The notes under the pieces were generated by a model. It was given only the letters and a program-made list of their open reading frames with translations, searched no databases and was not told the DNA's origin. Below, in pieces: positions 23,107-31,184 of a DNA stretch of 64,000 bases (its first letter is position 1; every line of letters begins with the position of its first letter). A program made the position numbers and the translations under genes. This stretch comes from Prauserella cavernicola (GTDB lineage: Bacteria; Actinomycetota; Actinomycetes; Mycobacteriales; Pseudonocardiaceae), in contig NZ_JAENJH010000009.1 of the NCBI RefSeq assembly GCF_016595675.1, positions 238,708 through 302,707 on the forward strand, given 5' to 3'.

Positions 23107-25359
23107 TTGACCGTGGCGGACCAGGGACCAGTCGGGGACATCTTGTCGCAGGAGAACAGTTCGGCCGAGGAGCGTCCTGACGGGCAGCAGTCCGCCGACG
23201 CGGCAGCAGAACAGACCGTCGAGCAGGCCAGTCAGGACTCGAGCCCGGACGCGAGCCACGACGTCGATCACGACGCGAGTCCGGCAGCCGAGCAGGACAC
23301 CGGCGCGGACGCGAGCCGGGACACCGCCCAGGACGACAGTCCGGTCGCCGAACAGGACGCAGGCCAAAGCACCGCCCAGGACGAGAGCGCGGTCGCCGAG
23401 CAGGACACTGTTCAGGCCAGTCCGGACACCGGCCGGGACGACGTCGAGGCCACGGTGGTGCTGCCGAAGGTGCAGCTGGACACGCCGCCGGAGTCCGGAG
23501 TGGACACCCGGGCCCGGAACCGGAAGCTGCGCAGGGCCGGGATCATCGCCGGATCCGTCGTCGGCGGGCTCGCCCTGCTGTACGGGCTCGACCTGTTGAT
23601 CAGCCAGGGCGACGTCGCACGGGGCACCACGGTGGCAGGCGTGGACGTCAGCGGAATGAGCACCGACGACGCCGAGCAACTGCTGCGCTCCGAGCTGGAA
23701 CCCCGGCTCGCGGGGCCGGTCGAGCTGACGGCGGGCGAGCAGACCCACACCCTCGATCCCGCCGCCGTGGACCTGCGCGTCGACTGGGCGGGCACCGTCT
23801 CCGAGGCCGCCGATCAGCCGCTGAACCCGTTCACGCGGATCGCGTCGTTCTTCACCACCGACGAGATCGGCGTGGTGTCCGAGGCCGATCAGGAGCGTTT
23901 CGACGCCGAGGTGGAGCGCGTGCGCGCCGCCACCGACCGCGCGGCCGCCGAGGGCACCGTGCGCTTCGACGGGCTCACCCCCGTACCCGAGGATCCCCGT
24001 CCCGGCCAGCGGCTCGACGTCGGCGCGGCGCGCGCCGAGATCCTTCGGCACTGGCCCGCGGAGGGCGGTGTCGCGCTTCCCGTGTCGACGCTGGACGTGC
24101 GCAGCACTCCTGAGTCGGTGCGCACCGCGCTGGAGGAGATAGCGACGCCCGCCGTCTCCGGTCCGGTGACCGTGCGTGGCGAGAACAAGGACGCCGTGCT
24201 GAGCCCCGAGACGATCGCCGCGGCGCTGACGTTCGCCGCGCGCGACGACGGCTCGCTGGAACCCCGCATCGACCAGGAGGTCGTGGTCGGGGACGTGGGC
24301 CCGCAGCTGGCGTCGACCGAGCAGCGCGGTCGCGACGCGAGCTTCGTGTTCGAGGGCGACTCCGTGCGGATCGAGGAGTCCGCGCACGGCAGGGGCATCG
24401 ACTGGAAGGCGACCCTGTCCGGTCTGCCCGACGTGCTGCGCGAGACCGGCGAGCGCGCCGTCACCGCGAAGTACGCGGCCCAGCCCGCGTCGTTGACCAC
24501 CGAGGAGGCCGAGCAGCTCGGCATCGAGGAGGTCATCGGAGAGTTCACGACCAGTGGCTTCGCCTACGACTCCGGGATCAACATCCGCACGGTGGCCGAG
24601 GAGGTCGACGGCGCGGTCGTGAAACCGGGGGACTCGTTCAGCCTCAACGGTTTCACCGGTCCCCGCGGCACCGAACAGGGCTACGTCGGTGCGGGCGTGA
24701 TCTCCAACGGCGTGCCGGGACGCGCGGTGGGCGGCGGCATCTCGCAGTTCGCGACCACGCTCTACAACGCCTACTACTTCGCCGGGATGACCGACGTCGA
24801 GCACCAGGAACACAGCTACTACATCAGCCGCTACCCGCAGGGCCGGGAAGCGACCGTGTTCCAGAACCCCGACGGCTCCAGCGTGATCGACCTGAAGTTC
24901 ACCAACGACACCGAGACCGGCGTGGTCATCCAGACCATCTGGACGGAGTCGGACATCACCGTGAAGCTGTGGGGCACCAAGCACGTCGAGGTCGAGTCCG
25001 TCACCGGAGAGCCCTTCGGCTACACCTCGCCGTCGGTGGAGGTCCAGCCCATCGCGACGTGTGCGCCGAGTAGCGGCTCCAGCGGGTTCAGCGTCACCGA
25101 CACGCGCATCATCCGTGATGCCGAGTCCGGTGAGGAACTCCGCCGCGAACCGCGCACCGTGGTCTACAACCCGCAGCCGACGATCGTCTGCGAGGAGCCG
25201 GAACCCGAGCCCGAACCCGAGCCGCAGCCGGAGTCCGAGTCCTCGGCGCCTCCCGAACCCGGCGACGGCGGCGACCCCGGTGACACCGGGAACCAGGACC
25301 AGGACACGCAGGGCACTCAAGGCACCCAGGGCACTCAACAGGAGGACGCGGGCGCGTAG
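23107..25359 (+). CDS. VanW family exported protein with acidic repeat N-terminus
   Basis: 750 residues from TTG at 23107 (GTG at 23113 also possible; no clear ribosome site). Residues ~20-120 are D/E/Q/A/S-rich repeats. A membrane helix at ~143-163 (AGIIAGSVVGGLALLYGLDL) is followed by two peptidoglycan-binding-like YoaR-type domains (GVDVSGMSTDDAEQLLR near 178), and a VanW domain ~470-640 (AVVKPGDSFSLNGFTG, AVGGGISQFATTLYNA). The tail is E/P repeats. VanW proteins occur near glycopeptide-resistance genes and in cell-wall contexts; function is unproven. Follows the kinase by 59 bp. Confidence 0.85.
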   Translation: MTVADQGPVGDILSQENSSAEERPDGQQSADAAAEQTVEQASQDSSPDASHDVDHDASPAAEQDTGADASRDTAQDDSPVAEQDAGQSTAQDESAVAEQDTVQASPDTGRDDVEATVVLPKVQLDTPPESGVDTRARNRKLRRAGIIAGSVVGGLALLYGLDLLISQGDVARGTTVAGVDVSGMSTDDAEQLLRSELEPRLAGPVELTAGEQTHTLDPAAVDLRVDWAGTVSEAADQPLNPFTRIASFFTTDEIGVVSEADQERFDAEVERVRAATDRAAAEGTVRFDGLTPVPEDPRPGQRLDVGAARAEILRHWPAEGGVALPVSTLDVRSTPESVRTALEEIATPAVSGPVTVRGENKDAVLSPETIAAALTFAARDDGSLEPRIDQEVVVGDVGPQLASTEQRGRDASFVFEGDSVRIEESAHGRGIDWKATLSGLPDVLRETGERAVTAKYAAQPASLTTEEAEQLGIEEVIGEFTTSGFAYDSGINIRTVAEEVDGAVVKPGDSFSLNGFTGPRGTEQGYVGAGVISNGVPGRAVGGGISQFATTLYNAYYFAGMTDVEHQEHSYYISRYPQGREATVFQNPDGSSVIDLKFTNDTETGVVIQTIWTESDITVKLWGTKHVEVESVTGEPFGYTSPSVEVQPIATCAPSSGSSGFSVTDTRIIRDAESGEELRREPRTVVYNPQPTIVCEEPEPEPEPEPQPESESSAPPEPGDGGDPGDTGNQDQDTQGTQGTQGTQQEDAGA

Positions 25360-25427
25360 CGCTCGGCCGAGCAGGCGAGTGGACGTGTCCGCCGAACCGG
25401 TTCCCGCGGCCGTGGCACGTGGACCGA

Positions 25428-25446
25428 CCGTCCACGACGGACTCGT
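25428..25446. terminator. Weak candidate terminator hairpin
   Basis: CGTGGAC / GTCCACG arms around CGACC between convergent genes ending at 25359 (+) and 25492 (-). The stem is short (7 bp) and has no T-run. Confidence 0.35.
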
Positions 25447-25491
25447 CACCGGCACCACGACGACACGCGCGAGCTCACGGTCTGACGACCG

Positions 25492-26121
25492 TCACCGCAC
25501 ACCCCGGGGACGGAACTGGATGCTGATGCGCGGTCCGACGGGCTTGGTCGTCTTGGGCACGGCGTGCTCCCACGTGCGCTGGCACGAACCGCCCATCACG
25601 ATCAGGTCGCCGTGACCGAGGCCGTGGCGAACGGAGCCGCCACCACCCTCTCGCGGCCGCAGCAACAGTGCCCTCGGCGCCCCCACCGACAGGATCGCGA
25701 CCATCGTGTCCTCGGTGCTGCCCCTGCCGACGGTGTCGCCGTGCCACGCCACGCTGTCGTCGCCGTCGCGGTAGTAGCAGAGCCCGGCCGTGCGGAACGG
25801 CTCGCCGAGCTCGTCCCGGTAGTGCTCGCTGAGCGCCGCGCGCGCCCGCGCCAGCACGGGATCGGGCAGCGCGTCCTGCTCGTCGTAGAAACTGAGCAAC
25901 CGCGGCACGTCGACCGTCCGGTCGTACATCCGCCTCCGCTCGGCGTGCCACGGCACGTCGGAGACCAGCCGGTCGAACAGCGCGTCGGCGCCCGTGAGCC
26001 AGCCCGGCAGCACGTCGACCCACGCTCCATGGCCGAGCACGGTGCGGCGCACGCCGCCGAGCGAGCCCAGTGCGGGCTCCTCGCCCGCGCCGAACAGCGA
26101 CCCCTGGAGTGCGGCTTCCAT
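25492..26121 (-). CDS. AlkB-like 2-oxoglutarate/Fe(II) dioxygenase
   Basis: 209 residues, ATG at 26119-26121. The Fe-binding H-x-D is in WHGDTVG, the distal His in TWEHAVPKT, and 2-oxoglutarate-binding Arg residues in RISIQFRPR at the C-terminus. The YRDGDDSVAWHGD arrangement is that of AlkB/ALKBH2-3 type proteins that remove alkyl groups from nucleic-acid bases. The C-terminus is complete at the expected length. It shares its strand with a P-loop kinase 33 bp away but a repair operon is not evident. Confidence 0.87.
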   Translation of the reverse strand: MEAALQGSLFGAGEEPALGSLGGVRRTVLGHGAWVDVLPGWLTGADALFDRLVSDVPWHAERRRMYDRTVDVPRLLSFYDEQDALPDPVLARARAALSEHYRDELGEPFRTAGLCYYRDGDDSVAWHGDTVGRGSTEDTMVAILSVGAPRALLLRPREGGGGSVRHGLGHGDLIVMGGSCQRTWEHAVPKTTKPVGPRISIQFRPRGVR

Positions 26122-26153
26122 CCCGCGAGCGTACCCGTAATCGAACAGGTGTT

Positions 26154-27050
26154 CTACCCCGGGTGGTTCCGGAATGGCTCGACGAGGTCCAGTGCCTGGG
26201 TGAGGGAGTCGGCGGGCGAGCCGGCCGTGTTGACCGTGCTCGCGCCGGGCCACGGGTTGATGTGCGCCTCGGCCTGCGTGCACGGCTCGGAGTGGGGGCC
26301 GCCCCGGCGGGTCGTGGTGGCCTTCGGCGCCCAGCAGCACAGCGAGACCAGCGTGCTGTGCGTGTCGTGTGCCAGGTTGGAGGCCGCGATGCGGTGCTCG
26401 GGCGACATCCACGACGCGTCGAGCACGACGGGCCTGCCGAGTCCCAGTTCGACCGCCGCCCGGCGCAGCAGCTCCTGGTACGACCAGTCGGGGTGTGCCT
26501 GGCTGTGCTTGCTGAGCACGCTCGCGCCGAGTCTCGGTCCGAGTGCGGAGCTGAGTGTGGACTTGCCCGAGCCCGGCATCCCGCCGACGAGCACGAGCCG
26601 CACCGTCGCCAGGCGCAGGTGCCGCGCCGCGCGGTCGACGTGGCCCGACGCGTCGAGGTGCCAGGCGAGGAAGTGGTGTCCCAGCGTGGTGGCCGCGGTG
26701 TCGTGCGCGCACTCGAGGTAGGCGGCGAGCAGTGCCGCGGCGTCCCCGGGCCGCTCCGCCGCGGCGCGGGCGGCCACGTCGAGGGCGTCGGCCCAGCCCT
26801 CGCGTTCGTCGGCGATCACCCTGCCGGTCGTGGCGCGCTGGGCGAACAGCGGCCGTCGCCCGGCGAGGAACTCCCGCGCCAGCCGGTCTGTCTCGGGTGA
26901 GCGAACACGGCGCCGTTCGCGCGCGGCTCGCCAGCGCTCTCGCGTCGCCGACCACAGGTTCGCCGTGCCGGTGGGCGCGGCGGCGTGGTCCTCGGCGAGT
27001 GCGCGGGCCCGCTCGCGAACGGAGACGTCGCGCCGCGGCCTGGTGGCCAC
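26154..27050 (-). CDS. P-loop AAA_33-type kinase/ATPase
   Basis: 298 residues if GTG at 27048-27050 is used; the frame is open to 27122 but the extra residues look non-coding. Walker A GGMPGSGKST lies near residue 166. The N-terminal ~160 residues form an Ala/Arg-rich helical domain as in actinobacterial proteins that pair an N-terminal kinase-like or helical part with a zeta-toxin/AAA_33 nucleotide-binding domain. SWMSPEHR is a candidate Walker B region element. Substrate unknown. Confidence 0.7.
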   Translation of the reverse strand: MATRPRRDVSVRERARALAEDHAAAPTGTANLWSATRERWRAARERRRVRSPETDRLAREFLAGRRPLFAQRATTGRVIADEREGWADALDVAARAAAERPGDAAALLAAYLECAHDTAATTLGHHFLAWHLDASGHVDRAARHLRLATVRLVLVGGMPGSGKSTLSSALGPRLGASVLSKHSQAHPDWSYQELLRRAAVELGLGRPVVLDASWMSPEHRIAASNLAHDTHSTLVSLCCWAPKATTTRRGGPHSEPCTQAEAHINPWPGASTVNTAGSPADSLTQALDLVEPFRNHPG

Positions 27051-27159
27051 GTCTCCAGTGTGCGTCCCGGCGCGGGGGTGGGGGAAGACCCGACCGCACG
27101 CGCTGTCCACCGGGTTTTCCACCCGGCCCCCGTGTCGACAAGGCTCCTACACTCGACCT

Positions 27160-27435
27160 ATGCATCGACCTCGACCGGTCACCGAGGTGCCCGACGTGGT
27201 GGGCCTCGGAGCACAGGACGCGTGCTCCATCGTGCGGAGTGCCGGTCTGGTGCCCGTCGGGCCGGAGAGCGCGGAGCCGCCGTCGACGGGCGTGGTCACC
27301 GCGCAGCGCCCGGTCGGCACGGCGGGCGCCGAGGAGGGCTCGCGGGTGGTGCTCTGGACCCACCCCGGCCGCGACACCTCCTCCGAGCTCGTGCCGCCCA
27401 CTCCGGTCGAGTCCGGCGAGCTCGATCCGGTCTGA
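27160..27435 (+). CDS. Small single-PASTA-domain protein
   Basis: 91 residues, ATG at 27160. VTEVPDVVGLGAQDACSIV followed by GLVPVG and STGVVTAQRPVGTAG is one PASTA domain, normally found in the outer part of PknB kinases and PBPs. Here it stands alone with no signal peptide or membrane helix. Possibly a decoy or regulator, or simply a domain relic; function unknown. Confidence 0.75.
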   Translation: MHRPRPVTEVPDVVGLGAQDACSIVRSAGLVPVGPESAEPPSTGVVTAQRPVGTAGAEEGSRVVLWTHPGRDTSSELVPPTPVESGELDPV

Positions 27436-27455
27436 GCGGTACACACCGGAACCGC

Positions 27456-28820
27456 TCACACCGCGGGGGTCACGTTCTGGTTGAACCGGAACCGGTTCGC
27501 GGGATCGTGGGCGGCCTTGACCGCCGCGAGCCGGTTGTGCGCGGCCTCGTCGAACCCGGTGCGCGCGTCGGCCCTCGAGCCGTAGACGAAGCTCAGTGAG
27601 CGGCCGAGCGTCACCGGCGCGAGTGCGGTCAGCAGGTCCGCGTGCGCGGCGCGGACCTCGGCCTCGCCCACGCCGTCGAGCCCGGACAGCACGCGCACCA
27701 GGAACCCGGCGTCCCGGTGCCCGACGGCGCTGTCGCGCCGCTCGGTGAGCGCTCCGCCGAGGTGCCGGATGTCCACCACGCACGGTACCGGCGCGCCGGG
27801 CCCGGCGAGGTCGACGATCGAGCGCAGTGCGGCCGGGTCGAGATCGCGCACGAACGCGTTGTCGCCGAGATAGGCGTGCGGATCGACGGGGTCCTGGTAG
27901 ATCGAGGCCGAATCGCGGAACGGCAGCTCGCGCAGGTCCGCCGACAGTACCGGCGCCGCCGCGCGCAGGGGCGCCACCAGGCGTTCACCCTCGATCGCCG
28001 GTCCGAGGAACGCGACGCGCACGGACACGATGTGCTTGCCCCGCAACGGTTCCGGCACGCCGGGCACGTCCGGCAGCGGGACCATGCTCACCGACGACGT
28101 CAGCTCGTCGGGCACCGTCGCGGTCCACACGCGGTAGGCCGTCAGCACGTCGGCTGCGTGCGCGCCGTCGAACACCAGGCCGCCGCCGTGGAGCCGTTCG
28201 ACGGGCACGAGCCCGATCTCCAGCCCGGTGACGACGCCGACGTTGCCGCCACCGCCGCGCAGCGCCCAGCACAGCTCCGGCTCGGTCTCGGCGCTCACCC
28301 GGCGAAGCGTGCCGTCGGCGGTGACGAGCTCGGCCTCGCGGATGCGGTCGGCGGCGTAGCCGTAGCGGCGCGCGAGCGGGCCGAGCCCGCCGCCGAGCGT
28401 GTACGACACCACGCCCACGTGCGGGGACGATCCGCTCAGCGGTGCGAGCCCGTGTTCGGCGGCGGCGTCGAGCACCCGTTGCCAGCGCACCCCGGCGCCG
28501 ACCCATGCCGTGCGCGCGACCGGGTCGACGCGAACGGAGTCCAGGCACCGGGTGCTGATCAGCAGGGCGTCCGCGCCCGCCGCGACGGACAGGCCGTGGC
28601 CGGTCGCCTGCACGGCCACGCCGAGCCCGTGCGCGCTCGCGTAGGCGACGGCGGCCCGCACGTCCTCGGCGTCGAGCGCGCCGACGACCGCGGTGGGCCG
28701 GTGGGCCAGCGCCAGCTGGAAGCCGTGGCGTTCGTCGTCGTACCCGGGCTCGCCGGGCACGTGCACGGCACCGCGCACGGCGGCTGCCAGGTCTCGATGA
28801 GGGGCGGTGTGCGTGGTCAT
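27456..28820 (-). CDS. FAD-linked oxidoreductase, berberine-bridge/6-hydroxynicotine oxidase type
   Basis: 454 residues, ATG at 28818-28820. PCMH/FAD_binding_4 domain: VQATGHGLSV (His that often carries covalent FAD) at ~residues 70-80, then GSSPHVGVVSYTLGGGLGPL and LCWALRGGGGNVGVVTGLEI. The BBE C-terminal box is present as AHDPANRFRFNQNV. The second covalent-FAD cysteine of BBE-like bicovalent enzymes is not evident. Substrate unknown (alcohol, sugar or amine oxidation). Divergent from a LysR regulator 71 bp away that is its likely controller. Confidence 0.88.
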   Translation of the reverse strand: MTTHTAPHRDLAAAVRGAVHVPGEPGYDDERHGFQLALAHRPTAVVGALDAEDVRAAVAYASAHGLGVAVQATGHGLSVAAGADALLISTRCLDSVRVDPVARTAWVGAGVRWQRVLDAAAEHGLAPLSGSSPHVGVVSYTLGGGLGPLARRYGYAADRIREAELVTADGTLRRVSAETEPELCWALRGGGGNVGVVTGLEIGLVPVERLHGGGLVFDGAHAADVLTAYRVWTATVPDELTSSVSMVPLPDVPGVPEPLRGKHIVSVRVAFLGPAIEGERLVAPLRAAAPVLSADLRELPFRDSASIYQDPVDPHAYLGDNAFVRDLDPAALRSIVDLAGPGAPVPCVVDIRHLGGALTERRDSAVGHRDAGFLVRVLSGLDGVGEAEVRAAHADLLTALAPVTLGRSLSFVYGSRADARTGFDEAAHNRLAAVKAAHDPANRFRFNQNVTPAV

Positions 28821-28890
28821 GGGTCCAGCCTCGGCCGGGGCGAATCAGAAGTCCAACAGCTGGTTCTGCTCGGAGCTAGCATGTTCAGTT

Positions 28891-29793
28891 ATGGAGCTGA
28901 GGCAGCTGAGGTACTTCGTCACCGTGGTCGACGAGGGCGGGTTCACGCGCGCCGCGGAGAAACTGCACGTTGCCCAACCCGGCGTCAGCGCCCAGCTCCG
29001 GCAGCTCGAGCGCGAGCTCGGCCAGCCGCTGCTCGACCGGACCGGCCGCACGCCGAGGCTCACGCAGGCCGGCGCGGCGGTGCTGCCGCGCGCCCGCGCC
29101 GCGCTCGCCGCCGTCGAGGGCGCGCGGACGGCCGTCGACGAGCTGACCGGGCTGCTGAGGGGCAGCGTCGCGATGGGGGTGCTGCCCTCGTGCGGGCCGT
29201 TCCGCATCGCGGACCTGCTCGCCGACTTCCACCACGCTCATCCCGGCGTGGAGGTGACGCTCACCGAATCCGACGCGGGCACGCTGATCCGGGGCGTGCG
29301 CGAGGGCGGGCTCGACCTCGCGCTCATCGCCTTCGGCAGCGAGGTGCCCGCAGGGCTCGACGTCCAGACGGTGGTGGACGAGGAACTCGTCGCCGCCGTC
29401 GGCCACGGCGACCCGTTGGCGGGCCGGGACTCGGTGCCGCTCGCCGCGCTCGCGGAGCGCGCGTTGATCAGCCTTCCGCCGGGCGGCGGCATGCGGACGA
29501 TTCTCGACCAGGCGTGCGCCGCCGCGGGCGTCTCGCCCCGCATCGTGTTCGAGGCGAGTGATCCCGGGGTGCTCGCCGATCTCGCCGCGCGCGGCCTCGG
29601 CGTCGCGATCGTGCCCTCGTCCGGCGCCGCACGCGCCGACCTGCACGGCGTTCGGATCGTGCGGCCGCGGCTGCACGGCAGCGTGGCGCTGGCCTGGCGC
29701 GCGGCGGGGACCAGCGGGCCCGCGGCGCGGGCGTTCGTGGAGCACGCACGCGAGGCGCTGCGCGGGTATGCCGGAGCGGCCGCCGCGTCGTGA
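28891..29793 (+). CDS. LysR family transcriptional regulator
   Basis: 300 residues, ATG at 28891 (a longer open frame exists upstream). Winged helix-turn-helix in residues 1-60: MELRQLRYFVTVVDEGGFTR, LHVAQPGVSAQLRQLERELG. The substrate-binding domain runs from ~90 to 295. Divergence from the FAD oxidoreductase over a 70-bp gap is the standard LysR arrangement, so the inducer may be that enzyme's substrate. Confidence 0.9.
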   Translation: MELRQLRYFVTVVDEGGFTRAAEKLHVAQPGVSAQLRQLERELGQPLLDRTGRTPRLTQAGAAVLPRARAALAAVEGARTAVDELTGLLRGSVAMGVLPSCGPFRIADLLADFHHAHPGVEVTLTESDAGTLIRGVREGGLDLALIAFGSEVPAGLDVQTVVDEELVAAVGHGDPLAGRDSVPLAALAERALISLPPGGGMRTILDQACAAAGVSPRIVFEASDPGVLADLAARGLGVAIVPSSGAARADLHGVRIVRPRLHGSVALAWRAAGTSGPAARAFVEHAREALRGYAGAAAAS

Positions 29794-29811
29794 CCCGGCA
29801 GAATGTGCGCC

Positions 29812-30273
29812 GTGGCAGCGAAGCGCAGCGCGGGAATCCTGATGTACCGGGTGCGGGGTGAGGACGTCCAGGTGTTGCTCGGGCACATGGGCGGGCCGCT
29901 GTGGGCGCGCAAGGACGCCGCGGCCTGGTCGGTGCCGAAGGGCGAGTACACCGCCGACGAAGCGCCGCTGGCGGCCGCGCGCAGGGAGTTCCAGGAGGAG
30001 CTGGGCCTGCCCGCGCCCGAGGGCGAGCTCCGTGCGCTCGGCGAGGTGAAGCAGTCCGGCGGCAAGGTCGTCACGGTGTGGGCGCTGGAGGGTGAGCTCG
30101 ACCCGGCCGCCGTCGTGCCGGGCACGTTCGAGCTGGAGTGGCCGCCCCGATCGGGCACGATCCGTGAGTTTCCCGAGCTCGACCGCGTGGAGTGGTTCGC
30201 GCTGGCCGACGCGGCGGAGAAGCTGGTCAAGGGCCAGCGGGTGTTCCTCGACCGGCTGGCCGAGCTGCTCTAG
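29812..30273 (+). CDS. Nudix hydrolase
   Basis: 153 residues from GTG at 29812 (ATG at 29803 also in frame). Nudix box GEYTADEAPLAAARREFQEE then LG (G-x5-E-x7-REUxEExGU) near residues 46-68. N-terminus KRSAGILMYRV and the WSVPKGEY lead-in match the actinobacterial group annotated as NTP pyrophosphohydrolase/MutT-like. Substrate unknown. It is 18 bp downstream of the LysR gene. Confidence 0.88.
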   Translation: MAAKRSAGILMYRVRGEDVQVLLGHMGGPLWARKDAAAWSVPKGEYTADEAPLAAARREFQEELGLPAPEGELRALGEVKQSGGKVVTVWALEGELDPAAVVPGTFELEWPPRSGTIREFPELDRVEWFALADAAEKLVKGQRVFLDRLAELL

Positions 30274-30536
30274 GCGTCGGAGCCGTAAGTCTGCTCGAGC
30301 TCGCGGATGCAGTCGTCGACGATCGCGTGCATGGCGGGGTCGGTGCTCGTGCGCGACACGGCGTCGAAGTACCAGTTGGCCAGCCACATCCCGGCGGCGG
30401 TGCCCGCTTCGGCGAAGACGTGGCGGATCACCTGCACGGCGTGCGTGGAGTCGCCCCTGCGCGTGGTGGTGAGCAGTTCGGTCGCCTGGAAGCCGAGGTA
30501 GATGTCTCTGTCCAGGGGCGAGGTGAAGGCGGTCAT
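30270..30536 (-). CDS. Hypothetical small protein
   Basis: 88 residues with ATG at 30534-30536 and a GAGGAG site upstream. Sequence LDRDIYLGFQATELLTTTRR then VFAEAGTAAGMWLANWYFDA. No known domain recognised; no signal peptide. Its stop overlaps the end of the Nudix gene on the opposite strand. Coding is supported by ribosome site and codon bias. Confidence 0.6.
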   Translation of the reverse strand: MTAFTSPLDRDIYLGFQATELLTTTRRGDSTHAVQVIRHVFAEAGTAAGMWLANWYFDAVSRTSTDPAMHAIVDDCIRELEQTYGSDA

Positions 30537-30663
30537 GGCGGCTCCTCGTCTCCCTGGGCCACGCCTCGACAGCGCGACCGCGGGCGTGTGTACCCACTTG
30601 TACCGGATCGCAAACCGCACCTCGGGTGGTTTCCTTCCCGGTGTCCCGGGTACGCATCTGATC

Positions 30664-31002
30664 ATGACGACGATGCCGGAGTTGGCGCGGCCCCTCGCAG
30701 GCCCGGTCTCCGTCACTGGCGGAGGGCGAATCATGTTGGGCGACGGGCGATCCGTGCGCGTCGTGTCGTCCTATCCGGTGCGCGGCGGGATCGAGCTGCA
30801 CAGCCTCGCCGCGTCCGTCGAGTTCGAGTGTGCGCACTGCCACACGTCGTGCGAGGCGACGCTTGTCGCTGTACAGCAGGGATTTCTCGTCTGTCCATCG
30901 TGTTACCCCGTGATCGGCTCGGGGCGGGCGCCCGGAATTGAGGGCTTTCGGCCCTGCCGCGCCTCGTCGCCCGGCGGCAAGCTGTACTCGTTCGCCCGTT
31001 AG
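30664..31002 (+). CDS. Small zinc-ribbon-like hypothetical protein
   Basis: 112 residues from ATG at 30664; the frame is open further left without a better start. Two CxxC pairs, CAHCHTSC and CPSCYP, about 20 residues apart, suggest a zinc ribbon, preceded by a beta-rich segment. No family recognised. The following 180 bp up to 31184 hold no visible gene. Confidence 0.5.
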   Translation: MTTMPELARPLAGPVSVTGGGRIMLGDGRSVRVVSSYPVRGGIELHSLAASVEFECAHCHTSCEATLVAVQQGFLVCPSCYPVIGSGRAPGIEGFRPCRASSPGGKLYSFAR

Positions 31003-31184
31003 GGCCGCGGTGAAATGGGTGGATCAAAGCGGGGTCCGATCCGCGGCAGGTACCGCTCGGTGGCGGGGAAATCGCCGGGCCGGTACCGGGGGAGTGCAAC
31101 CGGGCAGAGGTGTCGCCCGGTAGCCGCACGACCCCAGTGGAGGTGCGGGCAGCCGGCTAAATGGGGTGCTGGCTGCCCGCACCA

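Noticed and set aside
22666..25458. 930-codon minus-strand frame
   Set aside because: Antisense to the kinase tail and VanW gene; composition typical of a GC shadow.
27642..29561. 639-codon plus-strand frame
   Set aside because: It lies antisense to the FAD oxidoreductase and out of frame with LysR; the composition (R/H/G) is that of a shadow.
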